From the NCBI GenBank assembly GCA_937959375.1, contig CALGLS010000241.1:1-6595 (forward strand): a DNA stretch of 6,595 bases, in the 5' to 3' direction. The translations under genes and the position numbers were made by a program. Shown here in pieces: positions 1 to 6,595 of the stretch. Numbering within the stretch: the first letter of the stretch is position 1; every line of letters starts with the position of its first letter. The notes beneath the pieces are model-generated. The model searched no databases, had not been told where the DNA came from, and saw only the letters and a list, made by a program, of their open reading frames with translations. This DNA comes from an uncultured Saprospiraceae bacterium. GTDB taxonomy: Bacteria > Bacteroidota > Bacteroidia > Chitinophagales > Saprospiraceae.

Positions 1-7
1 ACATTTG
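1..7 (+). promoter_or_regulatory. Possible -7 promoter box of the efflux operon, cut by the window edge
   Basis: The first seven bases read ACATTTG. If the base before the window is T, this is a full Bacteroidota -7 box (TAnnTTTG). It lies 39 bases before the MarR start codon, which would give a leader of roughly 30 bases, a sensible length. The matching -33 element would lie outside the window, so the call rests on a partial motif. It is the only candidate promoter I found ahead of the regulator. Confidence 0.25.
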
Positions 8-46
8 TGTTTCTAAGCAAGTGACTCATCAAATAAAACAGCAAAA

Positions 47-490
47 ATGCAATTGCCAGAATTAGAAAAGACCATCATGCCACATCTTGGTAGAGTATTC
101 AAGATAACAGGTATTTATATGGCTGAGAAATTTGCTCAACTTAAGATTGATTTGACTCGAGAACAATTCATTCTTTTGATGAAATTACATCAGGAAGACG
201 GGCAAACGCAAAACGATTTAGCCATCATTACTGAGCGGAATAAAGCTTCTCTCACAAGGTTAATTAACACATTGGAGAATAAAAACCTGGTCGCCAGAAT
301 TCCTTCAAAAGAAGATAAACGGGTCAACAGAATTTATCTAACCAAAACAGGAAGAAGAATATTTAAAACAACTAATCCTGCCTTAAAGGAAATGATCAAT
401 GAGGTTCAAAACGGATTGACTAAAAAAGAAATTGAGACGACTATCAAAGTCATGAACAAGGTTGTCAACAATATTAAAAAACTACATTAG
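47..490 (+). CDS. MarR-family winged-helix transcriptional regulator
   Basis: This 147-residue protein has the length and layout of a MarR dimer. A helical N-terminus (about 5-50) is followed by the winged helix-turn-helix: helix TQNDLAIITE (54-63), recognition helix RNKASLTRLINTLENKN (64-80), and the wing with the family signature DKRVNRIYLTKTG (90-102). The C-terminal helices (about 108-147) complete the dimer interface. MarR proteins bind palindromic operators as dimers, usually as repressors released by small phenolic ligands or by oxidation. This one has no cysteine, so thiol redox sensing is unlikely. ATG 47 is the first start after an in-frame TAA at 14-16 and follows an A-rich leader without a Shine-Dalgarno sequence. 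As first gene of a co-directional efflux cluster it most likely controls the pump and itself; that is inferred from position. The family call is secure; ligand and sign of regulation are unknown. Confidence 0.93.
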   Translation: MQLPELEKTIMPHLGRVFKITGIYMAEKFAQLKIDLTREQFILLMKLHQEDGQTQNDLAIITERNKASLTRLINTLENKNLVARIPSKEDKRVNRIYLTKTGRRIFKTTNPALKEMINEVQNGLTKKEIETTIKVMNKVVNNIKKLH

Positions 491-521
491 CCTAAGTTAT
501 TGGCAAAATATAAGATTAAAC

Positions 522-539
522 TAGTTGCAGTACAAACTA
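522..539. promoter_or_regulatory. Candidate MarR operator (short inverted repeat)
   Basis: TAGTT (522-526) and AACTA (535-539) form a perfect 5-bp inverted repeat with an 8-base spacer, 18 bases in all. It ends five bases before the adaptor start codon, in the spacer between regulator and pump genes. MarR operators are commonly inverted repeats of about 16-20 bp near the controlled promoter, so size and place fit. The arms are short and A/T-rich, I found no convincing promoter beside them, and chance is a real alternative. Confidence 0.2.
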
Positions 540-544
540 CCATT

Positions 545-1666
545 ATGAATCTACGAAAAATAATTATCTCCCTGATTGGGATACTTCTAATCGTTGGTGC
601 TTCTTTTGGCAAAAAATATTTAGCGAAAGGCAAAGAAGCCCCAAAACCAACAGAAAGTAAATTAGTTACCAAGGTGTATGCACAAACCGTCAAAAACGGA
701 GCGACTCCCATTAGCATCAGCACCAGCGGTAATCTAAAAGCCAAACACCGAGTCGAACTATTCGCTGAAGTACAAGGCATCTTTGAAGATACTGGCAGAG
801 ACTTTTTACCCGGAGAGCAATACAAAAAAGGGGCAACACTCATCCGCATCAATAGTCAGGAACATAGCGCCAATATGCGTGCACAAAAAAGCGCACTCTA
901 CAATCAATTGGTCATGTTTCTACCTGATTTAAAACTGGACTACCCTAGCGCTTTCCAAAAATGGAAGGACTACATCAACAACTTTGATGTACAAAAAACA
1001 CTACAAGCATTTCCTGAAGCGGATAGTGAACAAGAGAAGTTATTCATCGCTGGAAAGAACATTCACACTTCCTACTACAACATCAAAAATATGGAAGAAC
1101 GACTCGGGAAATATGCGATCTACGCACCTTACTACGGCATCCTAACCGAATCACTTGTACGCAAAGGCGCACTCATCCGCGCAGGACAAAAACTTGGTGA
1201 ATTCATTTCTCCTGGCATTTTCGAATTAGAAGTTACCGTTAGTCCCAACTTTGCTGACCTACTAAAAATCGGAAAATCAGTAGTACTCCGCGACGTAGAA
1301 AAAACGAAAACATGGACTGGAAAAGTTTCCCGTGTCAACGGAATCGTAGATCCAAGTTCACAAACCTTCAAAGTATTTATACAAGTTAAAGGAAAGGATT
1401 TAAAAGAGGGCATGTACCTAGAAGCAGACGTTCCTGCGCAGGCAGAAGAAAACTCTTTTGAAGTCGATCGAAAGTTGCTCGTTGAAAACAATAAGCTATT
1501 TACCATACAAGATGGCCAACTGAAATTGCAAAAAGTACAAGCCATTCATTTCAAAGAAACCACAGCGATCATTAAAGGATTAGCCGATGGAACACAGATT
1601 TTATCTAAAGCAGTCCCCGGTGCATTTAACGGAATGAAAGTAGCCATTTTAGAAACGTCCAACTAA
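545..1666 (+). CDS. RND efflux periplasmic adaptor (membrane fusion protein, HlyD/AcrA type)
   Basis: This 373-residue protein should join the RND permease to the outer-membrane channel. An N-terminal membrane anchor (about 5-21) has no lipobox cysteine, so it is a transmembrane rather than lipoprotein adaptor. Two lipoyl-like half motifs follow: about 66-105 (GNLKAKHRVELFAEVQGIF, then GEQYKKGATLIRI) and 190-220 (YAIYAPYYGILTES, then KGALIRAGQKLGEF). Between them lies a hairpin segment with LPDLKLDYPSAFQKW (126-140) and a Tyr-rich stretch. The beta-barrel (about 223-298) holds DPSSQTFKVFIQVKG, and the membrane-proximal domain ends the protein. I prefer ATG 545 over an in-frame TTG at 500: ATG puts the anchor directly at the N-terminus, whereas TTG adds 15 residues inside the spacer. 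The stop is five bases before the permease start, so the two are surely co-transcribed and probably translationally coupled. Substrate unknown. Confidence 0.93.
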   Translation: MNLRKIIISLIGILLIVGASFGKKYLAKGKEAPKPTESKLVTKVYAQTVKNGATPISISTSGNLKAKHRVELFAEVQGIFEDTGRDFLPGEQYKKGATLIRINSQEHSANMRAQKSALYNQLVMFLPDLKLDYPSAFQKWKDYINNFDVQKTLQAFPEADSEQEKLFIAGKNIHTSYYNIKNMEERLGKYAIYAPYYGILTESLVRKGALIRAGQKLGEFISPGIFELEVTVSPNFADLLKIGKSVVLRDVEKTKTWTGKVSRVNGIVDPSSQTFKVFIQVKGKDLKEGMYLEADVPAQAEENSFEVDRKLLVENNKLFTIQDGQLKLQKVQAIHFKETTAIIKGLADGTQILSKAVPGAFNGMKVAILETSN

Positions 1667-1671
1667 TTAAC

Positions 1672-4600
1672 ATGAGAAACATAGTAGCTTATTTTATAAA
1701 ATATCCGGTAGCAGTCAACGTACTGATGTTGGCGGCACTTCTCTTTGGGCTCATGGGCTTATCGAAAACGAAGTCGTCTTTCTTTCCGCAGACACCTGCC
1801 ACCTTTATCAACATCTCAGTGGTCTACCCCGGTGCATCACCTGCCGAAATCGAAGAAGGAGTTGTACTCAAAATTGAAGATAACCTCAAAGGTTTACTTG
1901 GTGTAAAACGCATCACCTCAACCTCTTACGAAAACAATGGACGTATCTCCGTTGAGATCATTAAAGGCTTTGACATTGATGTGGTACTGGCCGATGTAAA
2001 GAACGCCGTTAGCCAGGTGCCCTCCTTCCCTACTGACATGGAACCACCCGTCGTTTCCAAATTAGTTCCGACAGACAATGCCATTACATTTATTGTCAGT
2101 GGAGAGGGTGTACCATTGAAAACACTGAAAGAAATTGCGCGAAATGTAGAAAACGACATGCGCGCCATTAAGGGAATTTCGCAGGTAACGCTTTCTGGTT
2201 TTCCAGATGAAGAAATTGAAATCGCCGTTCGTGAACAAGATCTTCGAGCACTTGATTTAACCTTTGATGAGGTAGCGAGAGCGGTTGCCAATTCCAATAT
2301 TTTGACGACTGGTGGTAATATCAAAACAGAGACGGAAGAGTATTTGATTCGTGCCAACAATCGATCATACTATGGAGATGAACTAGATTACATCGTCGTT
2401 CGTGCCAGTCAGTCTGGAAACATCATTCGCCTTAAAGACGTCGCAACAGTAAAAGATACTTGGTCAGAAAATCCAGATCGAATTTACTTCAATGGTAAAC
2501 CTGCCGTGCAATTGGAAATCAAAACAACCAACAGCGAAGACTTGCTGGGGGCTGTAAAAAGTACAAATGCTTATATTGAAAAATTCAACGAAACACGAGA
2601 CAACGTACAACTGGCCGTCAGTCGAGACTCTTCGATTGCGCTGAATGACAGAACGAACCTTTTAGTTGAAAACGGGATTTTAGGAATCTTTTTAGTTTTA
2701 ATTTTACTTTCTATTTTCCTCAAACCGAGTATCGCATTTTGGGTAGCGGTCGGACTCCCTTTTTCATTTTTGGGACTCTTTATGTTTGCACCAAGTTTCA
2801 TGACCATCAACGTGATTTCGCTATTTGGACTCATCCTCGTGATTGGTATCTTGGTAGATGATGCGATTGTCATTGGAGAAAATATTTTCAATCATTACGA
2901 ACGAGGCAAGACGCCAATACGTGCTGCAATTGATGGAACGATAGAGGTAATTCCTCCCATCATTGCTGCGATATTGACGACTATTGTGGCTTTCTCAACC
3001 TTCTACTTTTTACCCGGACCAATTGGTGTTTACTTTGGTGCTATTGCTCGGGTGGTAAGTATCGTTTTGTTGATTTCACTGATAGAAGCTTTGATTATTT
3101 TGCCTGCACACATTGCACATTCTCGTGCATTGAAAAAAGAAAGCAAACCTTTTCTACTCAACATTTGGGCAGACAAAGTGATGAACTGGATCAGAGATAA
3201 ACTCTACAGTCCGGTCCTACGTTTTGTGCTAAACTATAAAATATTTGGACTAGCGATTCCGATTGCCTTGTTCATGTTGACGATTGGTGCATTTGAAGGT
3301 GGAGTGATTAAGTTTACTTTCTTTCCATCGATTGCGAGTAATCAGGTGATTGTCAATCTCGCTATGACACAGGGCACGAACGTAAACATCACCGACTCGA
3401 TTGCCACCATCATTGAAGAAACAAGTTGGGAAGTCAACAAGGAGTTTACTGAACGTCAAACTGGAAATATTGATGTAGTAGAAAACACCATTAAACAAAT
3501 TGGGCCAGGAACAGCCAATGCGACGATTACCTTAAACCTTCTGCCCGGTGAGCGTCGTGATTTTCCTTCACAGGATATCACAAATGCCTTACGTGACAAG
3601 GTCGGTCCCATCTATGGAGTAGAAAGTTTGGTTTATTCTGCCGGAAATATTTTTGGTGGAAAACCAGTTTCTATTTCCTTACAAGGCAGTGATATCGAAG
3701 CACTCAAAATGGTAAAGTCAGAGTTGAAAGGTGTCTTGCAAACAATGACCACCCTTAAAGATGTTTCAGACAATGATCCAGCAGGTATCAAGGAAATTAA
3801 GCTGAAGCTAAAAGACAATGCGTACTTGCTAGGGCTTACTTTAAATCAGGTAATGTCGCAGGTAAGAAGTGGTTTCTTTGGTCGGTCGGTACAGCGATTT
3901 CAACGTGGACGAGACGAAATTAGAGTTTGGGTGCGTTATGATAATAAAGATCGTAACTCCATCAAACAACTCGATGACATGTGGATAGTAACGAGCAACA
4001 GAGAACGTGTTCCACTTTCAGAAATCGCAACTTATACGATAGAACGTGGAGATGTTAGCATCAATCACTTGGAAGGACAGCGAGAGATTTTGGTAGAAGC
4101 CAATCTGAAAAACATCAAAGATTCTGCGCCAGATATCCTTAACAATATTCGCGACAGCATCATGCCCGACATACTAGCAAAACACCCTTCTGTGGTGGCT
4201 AACTTTGAAGGACAAAACCAACTCGCAAACGAAATTGGAGAAGCAGGAGCGGGTGTTATGCCCATCATTTTATTTTTGATTTATGCGATTATTGCTTTTG
4301 CATTCCGATCGTATTTCCAACCTATTTTACTGTTTTTCTTAATTCCGTTTAGCATGATTGGTGTAGCCTGGGGACACTGGTTACATGGTCAGCCAGTAAA
4401 CATGCTTTCCATTTTAGGAATCGTAGCGCTGATTGGTATTTTGGTAAATGATGGTTTGGTTTTGATTGGAAAATTCAATGGTTTACTTAAGAGCGGAATG
4501 ACTTTCGACAATGCCTTGTACGAAGCAGGGCGAGCTCGTTTTAGACCTATATTTTTGACTTCGATTACAACCATTGCAGGTTTGGCTCCTTTGATTTTTG

Positions 4601-4836
4601 AAAAAAGTTTATCTGCTCAGTTTTTAATCCCGATGGCGATTGCCGTTGCCTATGGTATTTTTATCGCAACGTTTTTAACCTTGTTTATCCTTCCGATTTA
4701 CTTGGATATTATGAACTGGATAAAGGTTGGCGTCAACTGGTTTTGGGAAGGAAAGCGACCGAGTCGAGAGTCGATGGAGCGTGCCGTAAAGGAGATGGAG
4801 AGTGAGGCGGAAGCTTTAGAAGAGCTTGGAAGTTAG
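1672..4836 (+). CDS. RND-family efflux permease (AcrB/HAE-like, inner membrane)
   Basis: At 1054 residues this is a full-length RND proton/substrate antiporter. TM1 lies at about 12-30, the first periplasmic loop at about 31-333, TM2-6 at about 334-485, TM7 at about 524-543, the second periplasmic loop to about 861, and TM8-12 at about 862-1013. TM4 carries GILVDDAIVIGEN with Asp396 and Asp397, matching the proton-relay pair D407/D408 of AcrB. Arg956 in GRARFRPIF matches the TM11 relay Arg (R971). In TM10 the motif is GILVNDGLVLIGKF: Asn926-Asp927 stand where AcrB has Lys940-Asn941, a pattern of other RND subgroups. FFGRSVQRFQRGRDEIRVWVRY (from 735) is a conserved part of the second loop. These matches are by eye. 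The protein ends in an acidic, helix-prone cytoplasmic tail. I see no frameshift or truncation. Heavy-metal exporters are less likely, since I see no Met-rich signature; the substrate remains open. Confidence 0.95.
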   Translation: MRNIVAYFIKYPVAVNVLMLAALLFGLMGLSKTKSSFFPQTPATFINISVVYPGASPAEIEEGVVLKIEDNLKGLLGVKRITSTSYENNGRISVEIIKGFDIDVVLADVKNAVSQVPSFPTDMEPPVVSKLVPTDNAITFIVSGEGVPLKTLKEIARNVENDMRAIKGISQVTLSGFPDEEIEIAVREQDLRALDLTFDEVARAVANSNILTTGGNIKTETEEYLIRANNRSYYGDELDYIVVRASQSGNIIRLKDVATVKDTWSENPDRIYFNGKPAVQLEIKTTNSEDLLGAVKSTNAYIEKFNETRDNVQLAVSRDSSIALNDRTNLLVENGILGIFLVLILLSIFLKPSIAFWVAVGLPFSFLGLFMFAPSFMTINVISLFGLILVIGILVDDAIVIGENIFNHYERGKTPIRAAIDGTIEVIPPIIAAILTTIVAFSTFYFLPGPIGVYFGAIARVVSIVLLISLIEALIILPAHIAHSRALKKESKPFLLNIWADKVMNWIRDKLYSPVLRFVLNYKIFGLAIPIALFMLTIGAFEGGVIKFTFFPSIASNQVIVNLAMTQGTNVNITDSIATIIEETSWEVNKEFTERQTGNIDVVENTIKQIGPGTANATITLNLLPGERRDFPSQDITNALRDKVGPIYGVESLVYSAGNIFGGKPVSISLQGSDIEALKMVKSELKGVLQTMTTLKDVSDNDPAGIKEIKLKLKDNAYLLGLTLNQVMSQVRSGFFGRSVQRFQRGRDEIRVWVRYDNKDRNSIKQLDDMWIVTSNRERVPLSEIATYTIERGDVSINHLEGQREILVEANLKNIKDSAPDILNNIRDSIMPDILAKHPSVVANFEGQNQLANEIGEAGAGVMPIILFLIYAIIAFAFRSYFQPILLFFLIPFSMIGVAWGHWLHGQPVNMLSILGIVALIGILVNDGLVLIGKFNGLLKSGMTFDNALYEAGRARFRPIFLTSITTIAGLAPLIFEKSLSAQFLIPMAIAVAYGIFIATFLTLFILPIYLDIMNWIKVGVNWFWEGKRPSRESMERAVKEMESEAEALEELGS

Positions 4837-4860
4837 AATGGCAGTTTTCTTTTGACATGA

Positions 4861-4989
4861 GGATGTTGGGTGTGAGAAGTGGGAAGTTTCCCATTATCGT
4901 GAAGTAAACTTAAGGTTCTTCCATTATAAGTGTACTCCACGTTCGATTCGCGTTAGCGGGAAACTTCCAACCTCCATCTTCCAACCTCC
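4861..4989. repeat. Intergenic imperfect inverted-repeat element between permease and channel genes
   Basis: Bases 4861-4892 match the reverse complement of 4958-4989 at 24 of 32 positions without gaps. The inner 11 bases of each arm (4882-4892 and 4958-4968) are perfectly complementary. The loop is 65 bases. The left arm also contains a local hairpin, GGGAA-GT-TTCCC (4881-4892). The element fills most of the 184-base spacer and contains no gene I can support. It could be a multi-copy mobile-type or REP-like element, or a processing or attenuation structure affecting channel expression. No T-run follows the right arm directly, so it is not a standard intrinsic terminator. The structure is seen directly; the multi-copy nature is inferred. 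Confidence 0.6.
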
Positions 4990-4990
4990 A
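4964..4990 (+). repeat. Tandem direct repeat, two copies of CTTCCAACCTCCA
   Basis: The 13-mer CTTCCAACCTCCA occurs exactly at 4964-4976 and 4978-4990, separated by one base, a 14-base period. A third partial unit (CTT, 4992-4994) follows. It forms most of the right arm of the larger inverted repeat. From memory, similar C/T-rich tracts of this wording recur between genes in Bacteroidota genomes; this was not searched. Confidence 0.8.
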
Positions 4991-4994
4991 GCTT

Positions 4995-5014
4995 AATTTT
5001 TTAATAAAAAAATT
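4995..5014. other. A/T-only hairpin just before the channel start codon
   Basis: AATTTTTT (4995-5002) pairs with AAAAAATT (5007-5014) across a 4-base loop, ending six bases before ATG 5021. The stem contains only A-T pairs and would be weak in RNA. Its likelier role is to supply the A-rich, unstructured leader that Bacteroidota use for translation initiation instead of a Shine-Dalgarno sequence. Confidence 0.4.
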
Positions 5015-5020
5015 ACATCA

Positions 5021-6334
5021 ATGATTTATATAAAAACAATTTTTTCGTGTTTAGCAGTTTTTGCCTTTTTAGTGAATGGGGTAAATGCACAGGAGCTATT
5101 GACGAAAGATGCAGCGATTGAGACGACCCTATCCAATAATTATGGGATCGCTTTGGCGAAAAAGAATATTGAAATTGCCAAAAACAATACGAGCAAAAAA
5201 GCGAATGGGTATTTACCTACGGTGGATGCAAATGCATCCGGTAATCTTGATTTTGGAGGTTCTGGACAATCCTTTAATAATGGATTAGACGTAACTACTT
5301 CTAATGCTTTGACGCTTGGCGCAAATGCTTCTATTAATGCCAACTATGCCATCATAAATAAGACGCGTGATTATACGCTGGGACAATTGAAGGAAGAACT
5401 CAACTTGAGTAATTTGGAGTTGCGTAGCATCATGGAAGACAATGTATATCAAGTGTTAAGTGCCTATTATCAGATTGCGCAATTGACTACCAATCAGAAG
5501 GTTTTGCAAGAGGCGATGGCCGTTTCTAGAAGGCGATTGTTGCGCAAGCAATATCAATTTGAATTCGGGCAAGGGAACAAACTAGATGTACTCAATGCAG
5601 AAGTTGACATTCAGCGCGACAGCATCAACATCATTAATAGTGAACAGCTTATCGCAAATGCGAAACGAAATTTGAATGCTATTTTGAATCGCGATATTGA
5701 TCTGGAATTTAATGTAGATACAACGGTGCTTTACAACCCGCTGCTTTCACTGGAGCAACTCATCACCGATGCGAAGCAAAATAATGTCAACATCGCCATT
5801 TTGAAAAAGAATACAGAAATTACCAACTATAATTTCGACATCATCGAGTCTAGCAAAAAACCGACCTTGAATGCGACCGGCTCCTATCGCGTAAGTATTC
5901 AAGATAATCCCGATGAAAGTTTTATTACCAAGTCAAACAATCGAGGTTTGTCACTTGGCCTTAATGCTTCTTGGAATCTTTTTGATGGTGGTCGTCGCGA
6001 AATTCAAAAACAAAACAATCAGGTTGCACTTGAGATTCAAAGTCTTCAAAAATTACAAATCGAACAGCAACTCGAACGCGACATTACCAACACTTGGTAC
6101 AACTATCAGAATGCGCTTTTGGTACTCGATGTTGAACAGGCTAACCTAGCAACCAATCGCGCTAACTTTGAGCGTACGGAGGAACGCTTTAAAGCTGGAC
6201 AGATTAGCTCGATTGAGTTTCGACAAGCGCAGTTGAATTTACTGAATGCGGCAACTAGTTATAATTCGGCGCGTTATGATGCGGTTTTGGATGCCTTGGA
6301 TTTGCGGAGGTTGAGTGGTCGCTTGTTGGAGTAA
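5021..6334 (+). CDS. TolC-family outer-membrane efflux channel (OEP)
   Basis: This 437-residue protein has a clear signal peptide (hydrophobic 5-20, likely cleavage after VNA at 23) and no lipobox, so it is not a lipidated OprM-type channel. It shows the internal duplication of the OEP fold. SNNYGIALAKKNIEIAKNN (38-56) with KANGYLPTVDANASG (60-74) is echoed by QNNVNIAILKKNTEITNYN (253-271) with KKPTLNATGSYRVS (279-292). Each half then has a long helical hairpin with the family pattern: FGQGNKLDVLNAEVDIQ (182-198) and FKAGQISSIEFRQAQLNLLN (390-409). The beta strands lie after each first motif, including SLGLNASWNLFDGG (311-324). As a trimer it would form the outer-membrane exit duct for the pump encoded upstream. 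The 184-base repeat-containing spacer means it could be read through from the operon or separately expressed; I see no convincing TAnnTTTG promoter there. The family call is very secure; its partner pump is inferred from neighbourhood. Confidence 0.95.
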   Translation: MIYIKTIFSCLAVFAFLVNGVNAQELLTKDAAIETTLSNNYGIALAKKNIEIAKNNTSKKANGYLPTVDANASGNLDFGGSGQSFNNGLDVTTSNALTLGANASINANYAIINKTRDYTLGQLKEELNLSNLELRSIMEDNVYQVLSAYYQIAQLTTNQKVLQEAMAVSRRRLLRKQYQFEFGQGNKLDVLNAEVDIQRDSINIINSEQLIANAKRNLNAILNRDIDLEFNVDTTVLYNPLLSLEQLITDAKQNNVNIAILKKNTEITNYNFDIIESSKKPTLNATGSYRVSIQDNPDESFITKSNNRGLSLGLNASWNLFDGGRREIQKQNNQVALEIQSLQKLQIEQQLERDITNTWYNYQNALLVLDVEQANLATNRANFERTEERFKAGQISSIEFRQAQLNLLNAATSYNSARYDAVLDALDLRRLSGRLLE

Positions 6335-6384
6335 ACTTGTGCTTGGTTTCTTTTTTAAGATTAACAAAACATGAGTCATCCCAT

Positions 6385-6424
6385 AAGTAAGGTAGTTACG
6401 TACTCTAAAGAAGCCTACTTGCTT
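6385..6424. other. Imperfect hairpin downstream of the channel gene
   Basis: AAGTAAGGTAG (6385-6395) can pair with CTACTTGCTT (6415-6424), with one bulged G and one G-U pair, around a 19-base loop. It lies about 50 bases after the channel stop. No T-run follows immediately, so it would not act as a textbook intrinsic terminator, but it could help stabilise the 3' end of the transcript. Chance pairing is possible. Confidence 0.25.
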
Positions 6425-6595
6425 AGTTTACTCTTCTCATTTACTTTTTGGCTTAGCCCAAAAAGTAACAAAAAACCCAAGAATTATAAACTGGCCTGCC
6501 CGTCCGCAAAGCGGGTCGAAAGTGATACTCTCGAATCTCAAACATATAATTCGGCCTCCCGCCACGTGGTTTGCGGCCTTCTTTCGCGGAGAGTT
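6415..6595. repeat. Repeat-like, non-coding tract running off the window end
   Basis: This tract contains a perfect 11-bp stem-loop: TTACTTTTTGG (6441-6451) and CCAAAAAGTAA (6458-6468) with a 6-base loop. Next come a small hairpin region (CCGC 6504-6507, GCGG 6511-6514) and a GC-richer part with the palindrome CCACGTGG flanked by GGCC on both sides (about 6553-6578). From memory, the wording around the stem-loop resembles sequence seen repeatedly between genes in Bacteroidota; I could not search. Both strands are open by translation over most of the tract, which fits compositional bias better than two overlapping genes. Together with the 80 bases before it, this is all that follows the last gene. 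Confidence 0.45.

Noticed and set aside
22..28. TGACTCA here and ATGAGTCAT at 6371-6379, matching palindromes on both sides of the operon.
   Set aside because: A 7-base match of this kind is expected about once in a window of this size, so the pair has no weight without conservation.
500..544. TTG at 500 as the adaptor start, adding 15 residues before Met at 545.
   Set aside because: The extension pushes the membrane anchor away from the N-terminus and overlaps the spacer and candidate operator. ATG 545 with a hydrophobic anchor from about residue 5 fits adaptors better.
487..4574. Several minus-strand ORFs of 60-144 codons lying inside the adaptor and permease genes.
   Set aside because: They are antisense shadows of well-identified genes. 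Their translations are Ser/Thr-rich and show no domain.
4852..4857. A perfect TTGACA after the permease stop, like a sigma-70 -35 box.
   Set aside because: No TATAAT-like box lies 16-18 bases downstream, and the main Bacteroidota sigma factor does not use this consensus.
4857..4907. A 16-codon plus-strand frame starting ATG AGG ATG, ending TAA, in the permease-channel spacer.
   Set aside because: It is too short, its end lies inside the inverted repeat, and nothing suggests a leader peptide.
6333..6356. A possible intrinsic terminator after the channel gene: AAAC/GTTT stem followed by a T6 run.
   Set aside because: The stem has only four base pairs, with one G-C pair, too weak to call.
6453..6545. 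A 30-codon minus-strand ORF with ATG in the downstream tract.
   Set aside because: It reads through one arm of the stem-loop, has no recognisable domain, and the opposite strand is equally open; it is best explained as repeat-derived.

Overview
The window comes from a Bacteroidota genome; I cannot place it below phylum level. This rests on four things. No gene has a Shine-Dalgarno sequence, and the start codons instead follow A-rich leaders. The only promoter-like motif fits the Bacteroidota TAnnTTTG -7 box. The adaptor has a hairpin insert that I know from Bacteroidota homologues. Both spacers of the second half carry repeat-like sequence of a kind I associate with this phylum.

The layout is one co-directional plus-strand efflux locus. 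A MarR-family regulator (47-490) comes first, then a 54-base spacer, then an RND periplasmic adaptor (best start 545, end 1666). Five bases later comes an RND inner-membrane permease (1672-4836). A 184-base spacer follows, built largely from an imperfect inverted repeat (4861-4892 with 4958-4989) and a tandem 13-mer. A TolC-family outer-membrane channel (5021-6334) completes the set. The last 261 bases hold no convincing gene. They contain an 11-bp perfect stem-loop (6441-6468) inside a composite, repeat-like tract that runs off the window.

The products should form a complete tripartite pump. The proton-driven RND trimer captures substrate at the inner membrane or in the periplasm, the membrane-anchored adaptor bridges the periplasm, and the TolC-like trimer opens to the outside. 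The MarR protein probably controls the operon and itself, with release by a ligand. The substrate cannot be read from the sequence. The permease keeps the paired aspartates of TM4, but an Asn-Asp pair replaces the Lys-Asn of AcrB in TM10, so it belongs to the 'VND' branch rather than the close AcrB branch.

I see no evidence of an undescribed system. The coding part is an ordinary efflux operon. The points most worth a second look are the two repeat-like intergenic elements, especially the one between permease and channel.
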